64,000 nt of DNA, taken from NCBI GenBank assembly GCA_902767775.1, contig CACXIP010000003.1:62001-126000 (forward strand), given 5' to 3'. Made by a program: the position numbers and the translations under genes. The stretch is from an uncultured Prevotellaceae bacterium. Its GTDB lineage: Bacteria; Bacteroidota; Bacteroidia; Bacteroidales; Bacteroidaceae. The first letter of the stretch is position 1. Each line of letters begins with the position of its first letter. Of this stretch, positions 10,422 through 19,974 are shown in pieces. Under the pieces are notes generated by a model. That model was not told where the DNA came from and ran no database searches. It saw only the letters and a list, made by a program, of their open reading frames with translations.

Positions 10422-11552
10422 TCAGTCTGTGTATCTCTGTCCATTGCTGTAATGCCCACGAGCGGTGATTTGTCCACCTGCCTTCATGTTCCTCTCCACA
10501 AAGTTGCCATCCCGTAAGCCATTTTTGTATGAACCCTCAAAGCGTTTGCCATCAGCGGTCTCTTCGAGAGCCTGACCATGGCGAACACCTCGGTGGAAAT
10601 TGCCCTTGAAGCGTGAACCGTCATGGTAGTGGATGGTGACCTGCCCCTCGAATTTGCCGTCGCGGAACTCTCCCTCAAAGCGGTCGCCATTTCTTTTCTG
10701 AAGTTTGCCCATGCCGCTTTGCTTGTCCTTGTACCAGTTGCCGGTATAGACATCGCCATTTTTCCATGTATAGGTTCCCGCTCCGGAGCGTTCTCCGTCA
10801 AGGAAACGCCCCACATAGGTGTCACCACTCTTGTATTTCACCCTTCCCATACCTGTGCGCTCGCCTCTGACGTATTCTCCGTCATACACATCGCCAGTAT
10901 CATTGAAGGTATAGACGCCTCGTCCATGGGGAAGGTCATTTTGCCACATCCCCTCATATTTGTCGCCTCCGTCATAATAGTTGATTCCTTTCCCGGAGCG
11001 CTCATTGTTGACCCAGTTGCCACGGTAGGAGACACCATTGCCCCAGTTGAAGACGCCATATCCGTTTTTCATGTCATCTTTCCACATGCCGTCATAATAC
11101 TGACCTGTTGAGAAGGTGTACTTTCCCCTGCCATCGCGTTTGTCCTGCAACCAGTGACCTTCATACTTGTCACCGTTGTAATAATGCATGACACCATCAC
11201 CTTGCATCATGTCGCGGTACCAATAGCCCTCATACCTGTTTTTGTTCATGAAGTAATAGGTACCCTTACCATGCATCTGGTTCTGATAATACTGGCCTAC
11301 ATATTTCTCTCCATCAGCGAAAGTGAGGGTTCCGTTTCCCTGTTTCTTCCCTTTCACGAACTCGCCTTTGTATTGATCACCATTGCGGTAAGTCATCTCA
11401 CCTTTGCCATGTGGTTTTCCACTCTGAATGTCTCCCTTATAGATGGCTCCTTCTTTTTTCAAATCGAGTGTGCCAAAGGTAACATTCTGAGCATCAACAC
11501 TTATGGCTATCAGAGACAATAAGTATATCAATATATAATTCCCAATTTTCAT
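10422..11552 (-). CDS. Exported MORN-repeat protein
   Basis: A 376-residue protein made of about 14 MORN repeats (consensus YxGxWxxGxxxGxGxxxxxxGxx), beginning near residue 30 and running to the end. The N-terminus MKIGNYILIYLLSLIAISVDA is a signal peptide, so it is exported. The frame stays open eight codons upstream, but the signal peptide start at 11552 is preferred and a -7 promoter element lies about 22 bases before it. MORN repeats bind proteins or lipids in other systems; in Bacteroidetes their role is not established. It is the first gene of an operon with YhcH, GlgB and a membrane protein. Confidence 0.88.
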   Translation of the reverse strand: MKIGNYILIYLLSLIAISVDAQNVTFGTLDLKKEGAIYKGDIQSGKPHGKGEMTYRNGDQYKGEFVKGKKQGNGTLTFADGEKYVGQYYQNQMHGKGTYYFMNKNRYEGYWYRDMMQGDGVMHYYNGDKYEGHWLQDKRDGRGKYTFSTGQYYDGMWKDDMKNGYGVFNWGNGVSYRGNWVNNERSGKGINYYDGGDKYEGMWQNDLPHGRGVYTFNDTGDVYDGEYVRGERTGMGRVKYKSGDTYVGRFLDGERSGAGTYTWKNGDVYTGNWYKDKQSGMGKLQKRNGDRFEGEFRDGKFEGQVTIHYHDGSRFKGNFHRGVRHGQALEETADGKRFEGSYKNGLRDGNFVERNMKAGGQITARGHYSNGQRYTD

Positions 11553-11573
11553 TTCTTCTTCGGATTTGCACCC

Positions 11574-11581
11574 CAAAAGTA
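11574..11581 (-). promoter_or_regulatory. Promoter -7 element of the MORN-glgB operon
   Basis: Minus strand TACTTTTG, an exact match to TAnnTTTG, 22 bases before the chosen MORN protein start. No TTTG -33 box at the right distance was found. Confidence 0.5.
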
Positions 11582-11682
11582 ATAAAAAAATATGTAGGGA
11601 GGTAAAAAAATTGTGTTTTTTTTAAATCTTATGAGAAATTATAAACAAATTTATGTATTTATGGAATGAAAAGAATGACACT

Positions 11683-14037
11683 CTATTGGATGATTTCTTT
11701 TACGTCTGCATCACCTGGTTTGAAAATCAGTCCTCGGCATTTGGTGGCGTCTGCCTTGTATGCCTTGAGTTCAACCTTCGACCAGTTGATCTTGTCGGTG
11801 GATTGCGCCAATGGAGCGTGTGGGATAAGCGCGCCATCCCTGACCAAAATGATGCAGGGTATCTTGCCGGCCTCAATCTCTTGGTATCCACCTTCATACA
11901 CCTTGCCTGTCTGATAGTCTATCCATTTGCCGCGAGGCAGGTAACAGGTGCGGCTGTTTCCGCTCTCAAGCAATGGGGCGACCAACAACTGCTCGCCAAA
12001 CATATACTCATCTTCCACCAGCCATGCGCCGGGGTCATCGGGAAATTCCACCATCAGTGCCCTTACCATTGGAAGTCCTCGGTTGGAACAATCTTTGGCT
12101 TGTGCATAGACATACGGCATTAGTTTGTACTTCATCTCGGCACAGTCGCGGAAGGCATCGGTGAACGACTTGCTGATGAGCCATGGCTCAGTAGGAGGTG
12201 CTCCATGAGCCCTCGTATGTGATGATAGGAAGCCGAAGGGCAGCCATCTGCGGTAGATGTCTTCGGGTGAGGCGGTGACGAAACCACCCATGTCATGACT
12301 CCAGAAAGAGAAGCCACTGAGTCCGAAACTCAATCCACCACGAAGGTCACCAAGCATGCCGATGTTGTTGGTGGCGGCATCACCTCCCCAGTGGAGAGGG
12401 TATCGCTGTGAACCTGCCCATGCGCTGCGCGCCCAGATAACACCCTCGCCGGAATGTGCCTTCACACCGTTCCACAATGCCATGTTGTAGCGCAGCGGAT
12501 AGAGGTTGTGCTCATAGAAGCCGGTCTTGCCACTCGCATACAGACCATTGAAAGGGGCTGCCTCTCCAAAGTCGCATTTGATGGCGCCCACACCCATGTC
12601 GATAAGATGTCCTATCTTGTCTTGATACCATTTGATGGTCGTAGGGTTGGACAGGTCCAATACGGCGTCTTCGTAGGGAAGGCTTCCCATACCGTTGCGC
12701 ACATGCATGTTGTTCTCAACTATCTCCTTGAAATAGCGGTTCTTTGGTGTGAAATAGGGCAACTGCCACAGGCAGGTGTGGAATCCGTCGTTACGCATAG
12801 TCTTCAGCATACCTTCGGGATCAGGGAAACGGTCCTTGGCAAACTCATAGTCGCACTGCCAGTCAACACCAAACCATCCCGTGTCGAAGTGAATCACATC
12901 AGAGGGGATGCGGTTGGCTCGCAGTTGGCGGGCAATCTCCAAACCTTCTTTTTGGGAGAAATAGGTGATGCGGCTCATCCATGTGCCAAAGGTCCAGAGG
13001 GGCAACATTGGACTTTTGCCGGTCACGTTGGTGTAGGCGTCGAGAATTTCCTTGGGTTGTCCGAAGAAGATGAAAAAGTCCATTTCCTCATCTCCCATAA
13101 ACAGTCTTTGCGCTCCGATGTAACTGGCTCCGAAGTCACAGGTGACAGGGGCACCGGTATGCATGAAGATGCCATAGCCACGGTTGCTGAAATAGAACGG
13201 GACGGGTTTATACATCCCGTCAGTCTCTGGACCCTGCGGGTCAGTCACATAAAGGTGCACCTTCTGACCCACCTTGTTGAGTGAGGTGAATGACTCACCG
13301 CAGCCATAAAGGCGCTCGCCGGGTGACAGCAAAAAGACTGGATTGATGCTCCGGGAGTTGTCCGACCCTCGTTTGATAAAGCAGAAAGGCAAAAGTTTCA
13401 CCTGCGTGGAGTCGTTGTCGATGATAGAACGTGTTTGGGTAAGTATTTTTCCTGACTTGTCGCGGATGATGAGACGCCACGGATAACGCTGCACTTCAAC
13501 GGCACCCATTGCACTTTTGTAAACTACGGCGTTTTTACTGTCAGTGGTGCTCCAACCATGCGAGGCGGGGGATAGATTCTTTCCCCTAATACTGGTCTTG
13601 AACTCGTCCGACAACATGGGGTCGGCCTCATCACTATTTGATGGGATAATGGGGGTGGTGAGCATTCTGACACGGATGGTGCGTTCATTGATGAAATCGA
13701 GACGTATGTCCAAGTTGGGGTCATTGTCATACTGAGTGTCGGGGAAGTCAAGCATCTGCATCCTTACAGGCCAGTAACCATTGAGGTTGAATGCTTGTCT
13801 CGGGGTGAGCCTGTAACGCTTCCAATTCACCTTTCCTTGCGCATTGGCAGTGTCCCATTCTGCCAGACTGTCTGCCAAGAAATAGGTGTTGGATAGGTCA
13901 CTGAAGTCTGTCGACATATCCTTTGCCAAGTTCTGTAGGTATTGCACGCCGGCATTGGTCTGGATTTGTGCCTTGGCTGTATAAGCCAAACAAATGATTC
14001 CCAAAAGGAGAAATGTTTTTCTTGTCATGATATTCAT
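11683..14037 (-). CDS. Secreted GH31 alpha-xylosidase-like enzyme
   Basis: A 784-residue glycoside hydrolase of family 31 with a signal peptide (residues 1-23, cleaved after AKA), so periplasmic or exported. The catalytic barrel has HFDTGWFG (383-390), the nucleophile motif IKCDFGEAAP with D489, and the acid/base motif HWGGDAATN with D553. KxDFGE matches YicI-type alpha-xylosidases rather than alpha-glucosidases, which usually have DMNE, so release of alpha-xylose from xyloglucan fragments is the likely role; this is inferred from the motif. It is alone in its transcript with a well-formed promoter. An alternative start is the fourth codon. Confidence 0.88.
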   Translation of the reverse strand: MNIMTRKTFLLLGIICLAYTAKAQIQTNAGVQYLQNLAKDMSTDFSDLSNTYFLADSLAEWDTANAQGKVNWKRYRLTPRQAFNLNGYWPVRMQMLDFPDTQYDNDPNLDIRLDFINERTIRVRMLTTPIIPSNSDEADPMLSDEFKTSIRGKNLSPASHGWSTTDSKNAVVYKSAMGAVEVQRYPWRLIIRDKSGKILTQTRSIIDNDSTQVKLLPFCFIKRGSDNSRSINPVFLLSPGERLYGCGESFTSLNKVGQKVHLYVTDPQGPETDGMYKPVPFYFSNRGYGIFMHTGAPVTCDFGASYIGAQRLFMGDEEMDFFIFFGQPKEILDAYTNVTGKSPMLPLWTFGTWMSRITYFSQKEGLEIARQLRANRIPSDVIHFDTGWFGVDWQCDYEFAKDRFPDPEGMLKTMRNDGFHTCLWQLPYFTPKNRYFKEIVENNMHVRNGMGSLPYEDAVLDLSNPTTIKWYQDKIGHLIDMGVGAIKCDFGEAAPFNGLYASGKTGFYEHNLYPLRYNMALWNGVKAHSGEGVIWARSAWAGSQRYPLHWGGDAATNNIGMLGDLRGGLSFGLSGFSFWSHDMGGFVTASPEDIYRRWLPFGFLSSHTRAHGAPPTEPWLISKSFTDAFRDCAEMKYKLMPYVYAQAKDCSNRGLPMVRALMVEFPDDPGAWLVEDEYMFGEQLLVAPLLESGNSRTCYLPRGKWIDYQTGKVYEGGYQEIEAGKIPCIILVRDGALIPHAPLAQSTDKINWSKVELKAYKADATKCRGLIFKPGDADVKEIIQ

Positions 14038-14056
14038 TAGTGATTAGTTTATGATG

Positions 14057-14087
14057 CAAAAGTACGAATTAGCGAGGGGAAAGCAAA
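14057..14087 (-). promoter_or_regulatory. Promoter of the GH31 gene
   Basis: Reading the minus strand, TTTG (14087-14084), a 19-base spacer, then TACTTTTG (14064-14057). Both boxes match the Bacteroidetes sigma-ABfr consensus at ideal spacing. The leader would be about 16 bases. Confidence 0.8.
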
Positions 14088-14177
14088 ATAAATAACGAAG
14101 TTTTTATTTTCTTTACCCAGCAAAGTGAAAAAACATAAAAAAATGTCTGATGAAACCTATTTTTAATTGGAAATGAT

Positions 14178-14185
14178 TACTTTTG
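14178..14185 (+). promoter_or_regulatory. pgk promoter -7 element
   Basis: TACTTTTG matches TAnnTTTG and lies 44 bases before the pgk ATG. No clear -33 TTTG box is present upstream. Confidence 0.5.
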
Positions 14186-14229
14186 CAGAAAAATCAGCAT
14201 CGTTTTAATTCTAACTATATTTTAAACTT

Positions 14230-15477
14230 ATGAAAATTGACCAATTCAACTTTGCCGGCAAGAAGGCAATTGTACGTGTGGACTTCAATGTTCCCCTGGA
14301 TGAGAACGGAAAAATCACTGACGACACCCGCATCCGCGGTGCCCTTCCCACTCTGAAGAAGATTCTCGCTGATGGTGGCGCTCTCATCATCATGTCACAC
14401 ATGGGCAAACCCAAAGGTAAGGTGAACGCAAAGTTCTCCCTCAGCCAGATTGTTGACGCAGTTTCTGCAGCTCTCGGCACAGAGGTGAAATTCGCTCCCG
14501 ACTGCGCCAAGGCAAAGGAGGCCGCCGACGCACTGAAACCCGGTGAGGTGCTGCTGCTCGAAAACCTCCGCTTCTATCCTGAGGAGGAAGGCAAACCCGT
14601 AGGCATTGAGAAGGATGATCCCGCATACGACGAGGCAAAGAAGGCAATGAAAGCAAGCCAGAAGGAATTTGCCAAGACATTGGCAAGCTATGCTGACTGC
14701 TATGTGATGGATGCCTTTGGCACCGCACACCGCAAACATGCCTCCACAGCTGTCATCGACGAGTTCTTCGACAAGGACCACAAGATGCTGGGCTATCTGA
14801 TGGAGAAAGAGGTGACTGCTGTCGACAACGTGCTGGGCAATATCAAGCGCCCATTCACCGCTATTATGGGTGGTTCGAAAGTCTCCACCAAGATTGGCAT
14901 CATCGAGAACCTTCTTGGTAAGGTCGACAACCTGATTCTCTGCGGTGGTATGACCTATACCTTCGCCAAGGCATTGGGTGGCAACATCGGCAACTCCATC
15001 TGTGAGCTTGACAAACTGGATGTCGCTCTTGAGGTAATCCGCAAGGCTAAGGAGAATGGTGTAAACCTCGTGCTGGGTACCGACTGCATCGCTGCTGACG
15101 CTTTCGACAACAACGCCAACACACAGGTATGCCCTGCCAACGATATCCCCGAGGGTTGGGAAGGTCTGGATGCAGGCCCTGAAACACGCAAGGCATTTGC
15201 CGACGCTATCAAGGATGCCAAGACCATCCTCTGGAACGGTCCCGCAGGTGTGTTTGAGTTCGACAACTTCATTGGTGGCTCCAAGGCTATTGCCGATGCT
15301 ATCGCTGAGGCTACAGCAAATGGTGCCTTCTCGCTGATTGGCGGTGGCGACTCCGTTGCATGCATCAATAAATTCGGCATGGCCGACCAGGTGAGCTACA
15401 TCTCCACTGGCGGTGGTGCTCTGCTCGAGGCTATCGAGGGCAAGGTGCTTCCCGGTGTGGCTGCTATTGAGGCTTAA
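14230..15477 (+). CDS. pgk: Phosphoglycerate kinase
   Basis: A 415-residue glycolytic enzyme transferring phosphate between 1,3-bisphosphoglycerate and ADP. The N-terminal signature [14 protein letters not shown] (residues about 17-30) and the substrate-binding SHMGKPKG motif are present, followed by [10 protein letters not shown] and the nucleotide-binding [10 protein letters not shown] and GGGDSVA motifs near the C-terminus. Length is normal for the family. Codons are strongly biased towards C-ending ones, as expected for a highly expressed gene. Monocistronic, closed by a shared bidirectional terminator. Confidence 0.99.
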   Translation: MKIDQFNFAGKKAIVRVDFNVPLDENGKITDDTRIRGALPTLKKILADGGALIIMSHMGKPKGKVNAKFSLSQIVDAVSAALGTEVKFAPDCAKAKEAADALKPGEVLLLENLRFYPEEEGKPVGIEKDDPAYDEAKKAMKASQKEFAKTLASYADCYVMDAFGTAHRKHASTAVIDEFFDKDHKMLGYLMEKEVTAVDNVLGNIKRPFTAIMGGSKVSTKIGIIENLLGKVDNLILCGGMTYTFAKALGGNIGNSICELDKLDVALEVIRKAKENGVNLVLGTDCIAADAFDNNANTQVCPANDIPEGWEGLDAGPETRKAFADAIKDAKTILWNGPAGVFEFDNFIGGSKAIADAIAEATANGAFSLIGGGDSVACINKFGMADQVSYISTGGGALLEAIEGKVLPGVAAIEA

Positions 15478-15560
15478 ATCTCAAATTTCAAACCTCAAAG
15501 CTCAAAGCAAAAAGTGCTGAGGTGCAGCCAAATCTCAAAATTCAAAGCTCAAACCTCAAA
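15478..15560. repeat. CTCAAA-type short tandem repeats
   Basis: Imperfect repeats of about seven bases (CTCAAAY) fill the space after pgk, interrupted by GTGCTGAGGTGCAGCC. The same heptad reappears at 48001-48058 and, reversed, at 55136-55171, and the GAGGTGCAGCC core is shared with the units at 47711-48000. It appears to be a scattered intergenic repeat family of this genome. Confidence 0.65.
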
Positions 15561-15563
15561 AAT

Positions 15564-15595
15564 AAAAAAGGTGCTCCTTGAAGAGCACCTTTTTT
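15564..15595. terminator. Bidirectional terminator between pgk and rubrerythrin
   Basis: GGTGCTC (15570-15576) pairs with GAGCACC (15583-15589) around a 6-base loop, flanked by six A on the left and six T on the right, so either direction gives a hairpin with a U tract. It serves convergent pgk (plus) and rubrerythrin (minus). Confidence 0.9.
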
Positions 15596-15608
15596 ATTAT
15601 TTATAATA

Positions 15609-16166
15609 CTATTTCTTGAAAAGCCTCTTGTAAAGACCTTCGAATCCTGCACAGTGGCGGGCCTCATCTTTCGCCATCTCGTGAACTGTGTCATGGGTGG
15701 CATCCATGTTGGCTTTCTTGGCGTTGCGTGCAATACGGAACTTATCCTCGCAGGCTCCGCGCTCTGCGGCAATGCGGGCTTCAAGGTTGCTCTTTGTATC
15801 ACCAAGAACATCGCCGAGCAATTCAGCAAATTTGGCCGCGTGTTCTGCCTCCTCAAAGGCATAGCGCTTGAATGCCTCTGCCACCTCAGGATAACCTTCC
15901 CTATCGGCCTGACGACTCATGGCGAGATACATGCCTACTTCACCGCACTCTCCGTTGAAATGGTTGAGCAAATCCTTAATCATTTCCTCATCAGCTCCTT
16001 CCTTACGGGCAGCACCCAGTTCATGGACTGTGGCAAATGGTTGGTCGTCGCCCTCTACCACCTCATTGAACTTTGAAGCTGGGGCTTTGCAGATTGGGCA
16101 TCTCTCTGGCGGTTCCGTTCCCTCATGGATGTAACCGCAAACGGTACAAATAAATTTCTTCTTCAT
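15609..16166 (-). CDS. rbr: Rubrerythrin
   Basis: A non-haem iron protein of 185 residues that reduces hydrogen peroxide in anaerobes. This version has the rubredoxin-like domain at the N-terminus ([10 protein letters not shown] and CPICKAP, four cysteine ligands, residues about 7-40) and the four-helix di-iron domain after it (EEAEH and DEARHCAGF carry the iron-binding glutamates and histidines). This is the reversed order compared with classical rubrerythrin, as seen in several anaerobes. The start [11 protein letters not shown] was chosen over a methionine two codons earlier. It fits an oxygen-sensitive lifestyle. Confidence 0.93.
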   Translation of the reverse strand: MKKKFICTVCGYIHEGTEPPERCPICKAPASKFNEVVEGDDQPFATVHELGAARKEGADEEMIKDLLNHFNGECGEVGMYLAMSRQADREGYPEVAEAFKRYAFEEAEHAAKFAELLGDVLGDTKSNLEARIAAERGACEDKFRIARNAKKANMDATHDTVHEMAKDEARHCAGFEGLYKRLFKK

Positions 16167-16218
16167 AATCATTAGTGTTTTTGTGAGTAAACTGTGTTAA
16201 CATTAAAACATCTGTGAG

Positions 16219-16248
16219 CAAAGTTACTAAAAAAAACAACAATGCCAA
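16219..16248 (-). promoter_or_regulatory. Rubrerythrin promoter
   Basis: On the minus strand TTG (16248-16246), a 19-base spacer and TAACTTTG (16226-16219). The match to the Bacteroidetes consensus is good; the leader would be about 45 bases. Confidence 0.7.
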
Positions 16249-16449
16249 TATTTCTTTTCCTTTTTTCTAATTTTTCCCGAATTTTCTTACAATTATACCA
16301 CTTTTTCAGCCAATATGGTTGACAACAGCATGGTCTTTTGCTTGCGCTTTTCAGATTGTGCTTGTAAGCAAATTTCTATGTTTCATGGAAAAATATCATT
16401 TATTTCATCAAAAAACTAAAATTATGTCGTTTCTTTTGATAATTATGTG

Positions 16450-16457
16450 TAATTTTG
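16450..16457 (+). promoter_or_regulatory. carB promoter -7 element
   Basis: TAATTTTG matches TAnnTTTG 64 bases before the carB ATG. The nearest TTTG (16435-16438) is too close to act as a -33 box, so support is limited to one element. Confidence 0.45.
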
Positions 16458-16513
16458 CCACCGATTTGGAAAGGACAACCATTTTTTAGTATAAATATCT
16501 CATCAATTTAGTC

Positions 16514-19500
16514 ATGAACAAGCTATCAAAGGTATTAGTGCTCGGGAGCGGCGCGCTGAAAATCGGTCAGGCCGGCGAGTTTGATTATTCTGGTTCACAA
16601 GCACTCAAGGCATTACGTCAAGAAGGCATCTCAAGTGTACTCGTGAACCCCAACATCGCGACGATTCAAACCAGTGAGGGCATTGCCGACAAAGTCTATT
16701 TCCAACCAGTAACCCCGCACTTCGTTACGGAAATTATCAAGAAGGAGCGCCCAGACGGCATCCTGCTGGCTTTCGGTGGGCAGACTGCACTCAACTGCGG
16801 TACCGAACTATACCTGAATGGTACTTTGGAGAAATATGGCGTACAGGTGCTGGGCACCAGCGTGGAGGCCATCATGAACACAGAAGACCGCGATCGTTTT
16901 GTGCGGAAACTTGATGAGGTGGGGTTGAAGACTCCTGTGAGCCATGCCGTGGAGAATATGGATGACGCGCTAAAGGCTGCACGCGAGATTGGGTTCCCCA
17001 TCATGATACGCTCTGCTTATGCCCTCGGAGGACTGGGGTCCGGCCTTTGCAGTGATGAGGCAGCATTCAAGGAGATTGCAGAGAGTGCATTCACTTTCGC
17101 CCCACAAATTTTGGTTGAGGAGAGCCTCAAAGGTTGGAAGGAGATTGAGTTTGAGGTCATACGAGATGCCAACGACCGTTGTTTCACTGTAGCATCCATG
17201 GAGAACTTCGATCCGCTCGGCATACATACCGGAGAATCGATTGTGGTGGCCCCGACTTGTTCTCTGACCGATGAGCAGGTGGCGATGCTCCAGGAACTTT
17301 CCATCAAGTGTGTGAAGCATCTTAACATCGTTGGCGAGTGCAACATCCAATTTGCATTCAACGCCCAGACCAATGACTACCGCATCATAGAAATCAACGC
17401 CCGTCTGTCACGCTCCTCTGCTCTCGCTTCAAAGGCTACGGGTTATCCCCTCGCCTTCGTGGCTGCCAAGATAGCTCTCGGTTATACCCTTGACCAGATT
17501 GGAGAGATGGGAACCCCCAACTCCGCATACGTGGCACCCAGCCTTGATTATATGATTTGCAAGATTCCGCGTTGGGACCTGACCAAGTTTGCTGGGGTAA
17601 GCCGACTCATTGGCTCGTCGATGAAGTCTGTCGGTGAAATCATGAGCATCGGCCGCACTTTTGAGGAGATGATACAAAAAGGTCTCCGTATGATAGGCCA
17701 GGGCATGCATGGTTTTGTAGGCAACGACCATACACGGTTTGAGAACCTCGACGACTCACTGGCCAACCCTACCGACCTGCGTATCTTTGCCATCGCCCAG
17801 GCTCTGGAGGAGGGATATACAGTAGAGCGCATTGAGGAACTGACAAAAATCGACAAATGGTTTATCTCACGACTGAAGCGCATCGTTGACCTGAAACAAA
17901 AACTGATGGAGTACAACCGCTTGGAGGACCTGAGCGACGAATTCCTGCAGGAAGTGAAGGCCGCTGGCTTCAGTGACTTCCAGATAGCACGCTTTGTACT
18001 CAAACCCCAGGCGGGCAATATGGAGCGCGAGAACCTCCAGGTGAGAAGATACCGCCAGTCACGCAATATCGTGCCCGCAGTGAAGCGCATCAATACTGTT
18101 GCCAGCGAGCATCCCGAACTGACCAACTATCTTTACTTCACCTACAACACACCGCCTGTGCACGACATCTCTTATTATAAGAATGAGAAGTCGGTGGTGG
18201 TGATGGGCAGCGGTGCCTACCGCATCGGTTCCAGCGTGGAGTTCGACTGGTGCTCGGTAAATGCCATCAACACGGCAAGAAAACTGGGCTACAAGTCAAT
18301 CATGATCAACTACAACCCAGAGACGGTATCGACCGACTATGACATGTGCGACCGACTCTATTTCGATGAGTTGTCACTGGAAAGAGTGCTTGATGTTATC
18401 GAACTGGAGCAGCCGCGTGGTGTTATCGTGAGCATGGGTGGCCAGATACCCAACAACCTTGCGATGAAACTCCACCGACAGGGCGTGCCAATCCTGGGAA
18501 CAAGTCCGGTGAACATCGACCGTGCGGAAAACCGCGACAAATTCTCTGCCATGCTCGATAAATTGGGCGTTGACCAACCGGCTTGGCGTGCCCTGACATC
18601 GTTCGACGACATCAAACAGTTTGTTGCAGAGGTGGGATATCCCGTATTGGTGCGTCCCTCATATGTGCTTAGCGGTGCTGCAATGAACGTGTGTTACGAT
18701 GATGAGGAACTGCATCGATTCCTTGACATGGCTACTGAGGTGTCAAAAGACTACCCCGTTGTGGTGAGCCAGTTCATGCAGGACACCAAGGAAATTGAAT
18801 TTGATGCCGTGGCTGACAAAGGTGAGATTGTGGAATATGCCATCAGCGAGCATATCGAGTATGCCGGCGTCCACTCTGGCGATGCCACAATGGTATTCCC
18901 TGCACAGCACATCTACTTCTCCACCATCCGCCAGATAAAGAAGATTTCACGAAAGATTGCCAAAGAACTCAATATCAGCGGTCCGTTCAACATCCAATAT
19001 CTGGCGAAAAACCGTGAGGTGAAGGTGATAGAGTGCAACCTCAGGGCTTCTCGCTCCTTCCCATTCGTGTCGAAGATTCTGAAACGCAACTTCATCGAGA
19101 CAGCCACCAAGATTATGCTCGACGTTCCCTATAATCGTCCAGACCGTTCTGAGTTCGACATCGACCGCATCGGTGTCAAGGCGAGCCAATTCTCTTTTGC
19201 ACGTTTGCAGAATGCCGACCCCGTGCTCGGTGTCGACATGTCGTCAACTGGCGAAGTGGGTTGCCTGGGTGACTCCATGGAGGAGGCTCTGCTCAACGCA
19301 CTCATCGCCACAGGCTACCGTTTGCCAGATGCCACACAGCATCCTGCCATCCTGATGAGCAGTGGAGGTGCCAAGGGTAAGGTGGACCTGCTTGAACCAG
19401 CACGCCTGTTGCAGCAAAATGGTTATCAGCTCTATGCAACTGCTGGAACAGCCAAATTCTTACAGGACAATGGCGTGAATGCGACCACTGTGGCTTGGCC

Positions 19501-19747
19501 TGATGAGGAGGGTGACAACAATGTGATGGACATGATTGCCGCTCACCAGTTCGCACTCATCATCAATGTGCCGAAGAACCACACAAAACGTGAGCTGACC
19601 AACGGCTACCGCATCCGCCGAGGCGCCATCGACCACAACATTCCGCTGATGACCAACGTTCGTCTGGCAAAGGCCTTCATCATGGCCTTCTGTACCATGA
19701 GCGAAAACGACATCCCCATCAAGAGCTGGCAGGAATACAACAGCTGA
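16514..19747 (+). CDS. carB: Carbamoyl-phosphate synthase large subunit
   Basis: A 1077-residue enzyme subunit making carbamoyl phosphate for pyrimidine and arginine synthesis. It has the classic internal duplication: first half beginning LVLGSGALKIGQAGEFDYSG with an ATP-grasp domain, second half beginning with VVMGSGAYRIGSSVEFDW (residues about 560-577) and a second ATP-grasp domain, then an MGS-like allosteric domain from about residue 940. Length is normal. The partner glutaminase subunit carA, normally adjacent, is absent on either side here; the gene has its own promoter element and terminator and appears to be transcribed alone. Confidence 0.98.
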   Translation: MNKLSKVLVLGSGALKIGQAGEFDYSGSQALKALRQEGISSVLVNPNIATIQTSEGIADKVYFQPVTPHFVTEIIKKERPDGILLAFGGQTALNCGTELYLNGTLEKYGVQVLGTSVEAIMNTEDRDRFVRKLDEVGLKTPVSHAVENMDDALKAAREIGFPIMIRSAYALGGLGSGLCSDEAAFKEIAESAFTFAPQILVEESLKGWKEIEFEVIRDANDRCFTVASMENFDPLGIHTGESIVVAPTCSLTDEQVAMLQELSIKCVKHLNIVGECNIQFAFNAQTNDYRIIEINARLSRSSALASKATGYPLAFVAAKIALGYTLDQIGEMGTPNSAYVAPSLDYMICKIPRWDLTKFAGVSRLIGSSMKSVGEIMSIGRTFEEMIQKGLRMIGQGMHGFVGNDHTRFENLDDSLANPTDLRIFAIAQALEEGYTVERIEELTKIDKWFISRLKRIVDLKQKLMEYNRLEDLSDEFLQEVKAAGFSDFQIARFVLKPQAGNMERENLQVRRYRQSRNIVPAVKRINTVASEHPELTNYLYFTYNTPPVHDISYYKNEKSVVVMGSGAYRIGSSVEFDWCSVNAINTARKLGYKSIMINYNPETVSTDYDMCDRLYFDELSLERVLDVIELEQPRGVIVSMGGQIPNNLAMKLHRQGVPILGTSPVNIDRAENRDKFSAMLDKLGVDQPAWRALTSFDDIKQFVAEVGYPVLVRPSYVLSGAAMNVCYDDEELHRFLDMATEVSKDYPVVVSQFMQDTKEIEFDAVADKGEIVEYAISEHIEYAGVHSGDATMVFPAQHIYFSTIRQIKKISRKIAKELNISGPFNIQYLAKNREVKVIECNLRASRSFPFVSKILKRNFIETATKIMLDVPYNRPDRSEFDIDRIGVKASQFSFARLQNADPVLGVDMSSTGEVGCLGDSMEEALLNALIATGYRLPDATQHPAILMSSGGAKGKVDLLEPARLLQQNGYQLYATAGTAKFLQDNGVNATTVAWPDEEGDNNVMDMIAAHQFALIINVPKNHTKRELTNGYRIRRGAIDHNIPLMTNVRLAKAFIMAFCTMSENDIPIKSWQEYNS

Positions 19748-19818
19748 TGCTAACCATCTTTCATGGCTACATCTGCTTGAAAGCATAATTCGGATAGCCA
19801 TCAGTCCAAACTCTACAC

Positions 19819-19849
19819 AAGCCCTTCTTCCAATCTCGGAGAAGGGCTT
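19819..19849 (+). terminator. carB terminator
   Basis: A 10-base stem (AAGCCCTTCT at 19819-19828 with its complement at 19840-19849) and an 11-base loop, followed by TTGTTGTTTA. It lies 72 bases after the carB stop. Confidence 0.8.
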
Positions 19850-19961
19850 TGTTGTTTATGCTCTTATTCAACAAGATGATAAGATAATCATGTATGTAAA
19901 CGATTACGTAAAACAATAAAACAAAGAAGGTTGTATATTCTTTCATTATTCTACAAAATGT

Positions 19962-19969
19962 TATTTTTG
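19962..19969 (+). promoter_or_regulatory. Possible promoter -7 element of pectate lyase
   Basis: TATTTTTG matches TAnnTTTG but ends only 5 bases before the ATG, so a transcript would be almost leaderless if this is the true promoter. No -33 box is visible at the standard distance. Confidence 0.35.
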
Positions 19970-19974
19970 CATAC

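Larger units (their letters stand above)
16173..16513. other. Divergent promoter region of rubrerythrin and carB
   Basis: About 340 AT-rich bases between divergent genes. It contains a well-spaced promoter for rubrerythrin and a -7 element for carB. Nothing else was recognised; the stretch 16260-16400 shows no feature. Confidence 0.7.

Noticed and set aside
12454-13284. Plus-strand open frame opposite the GH31 gene
   Set aside because: Shadow of a clearly recognised gene; no start context and no protein features.
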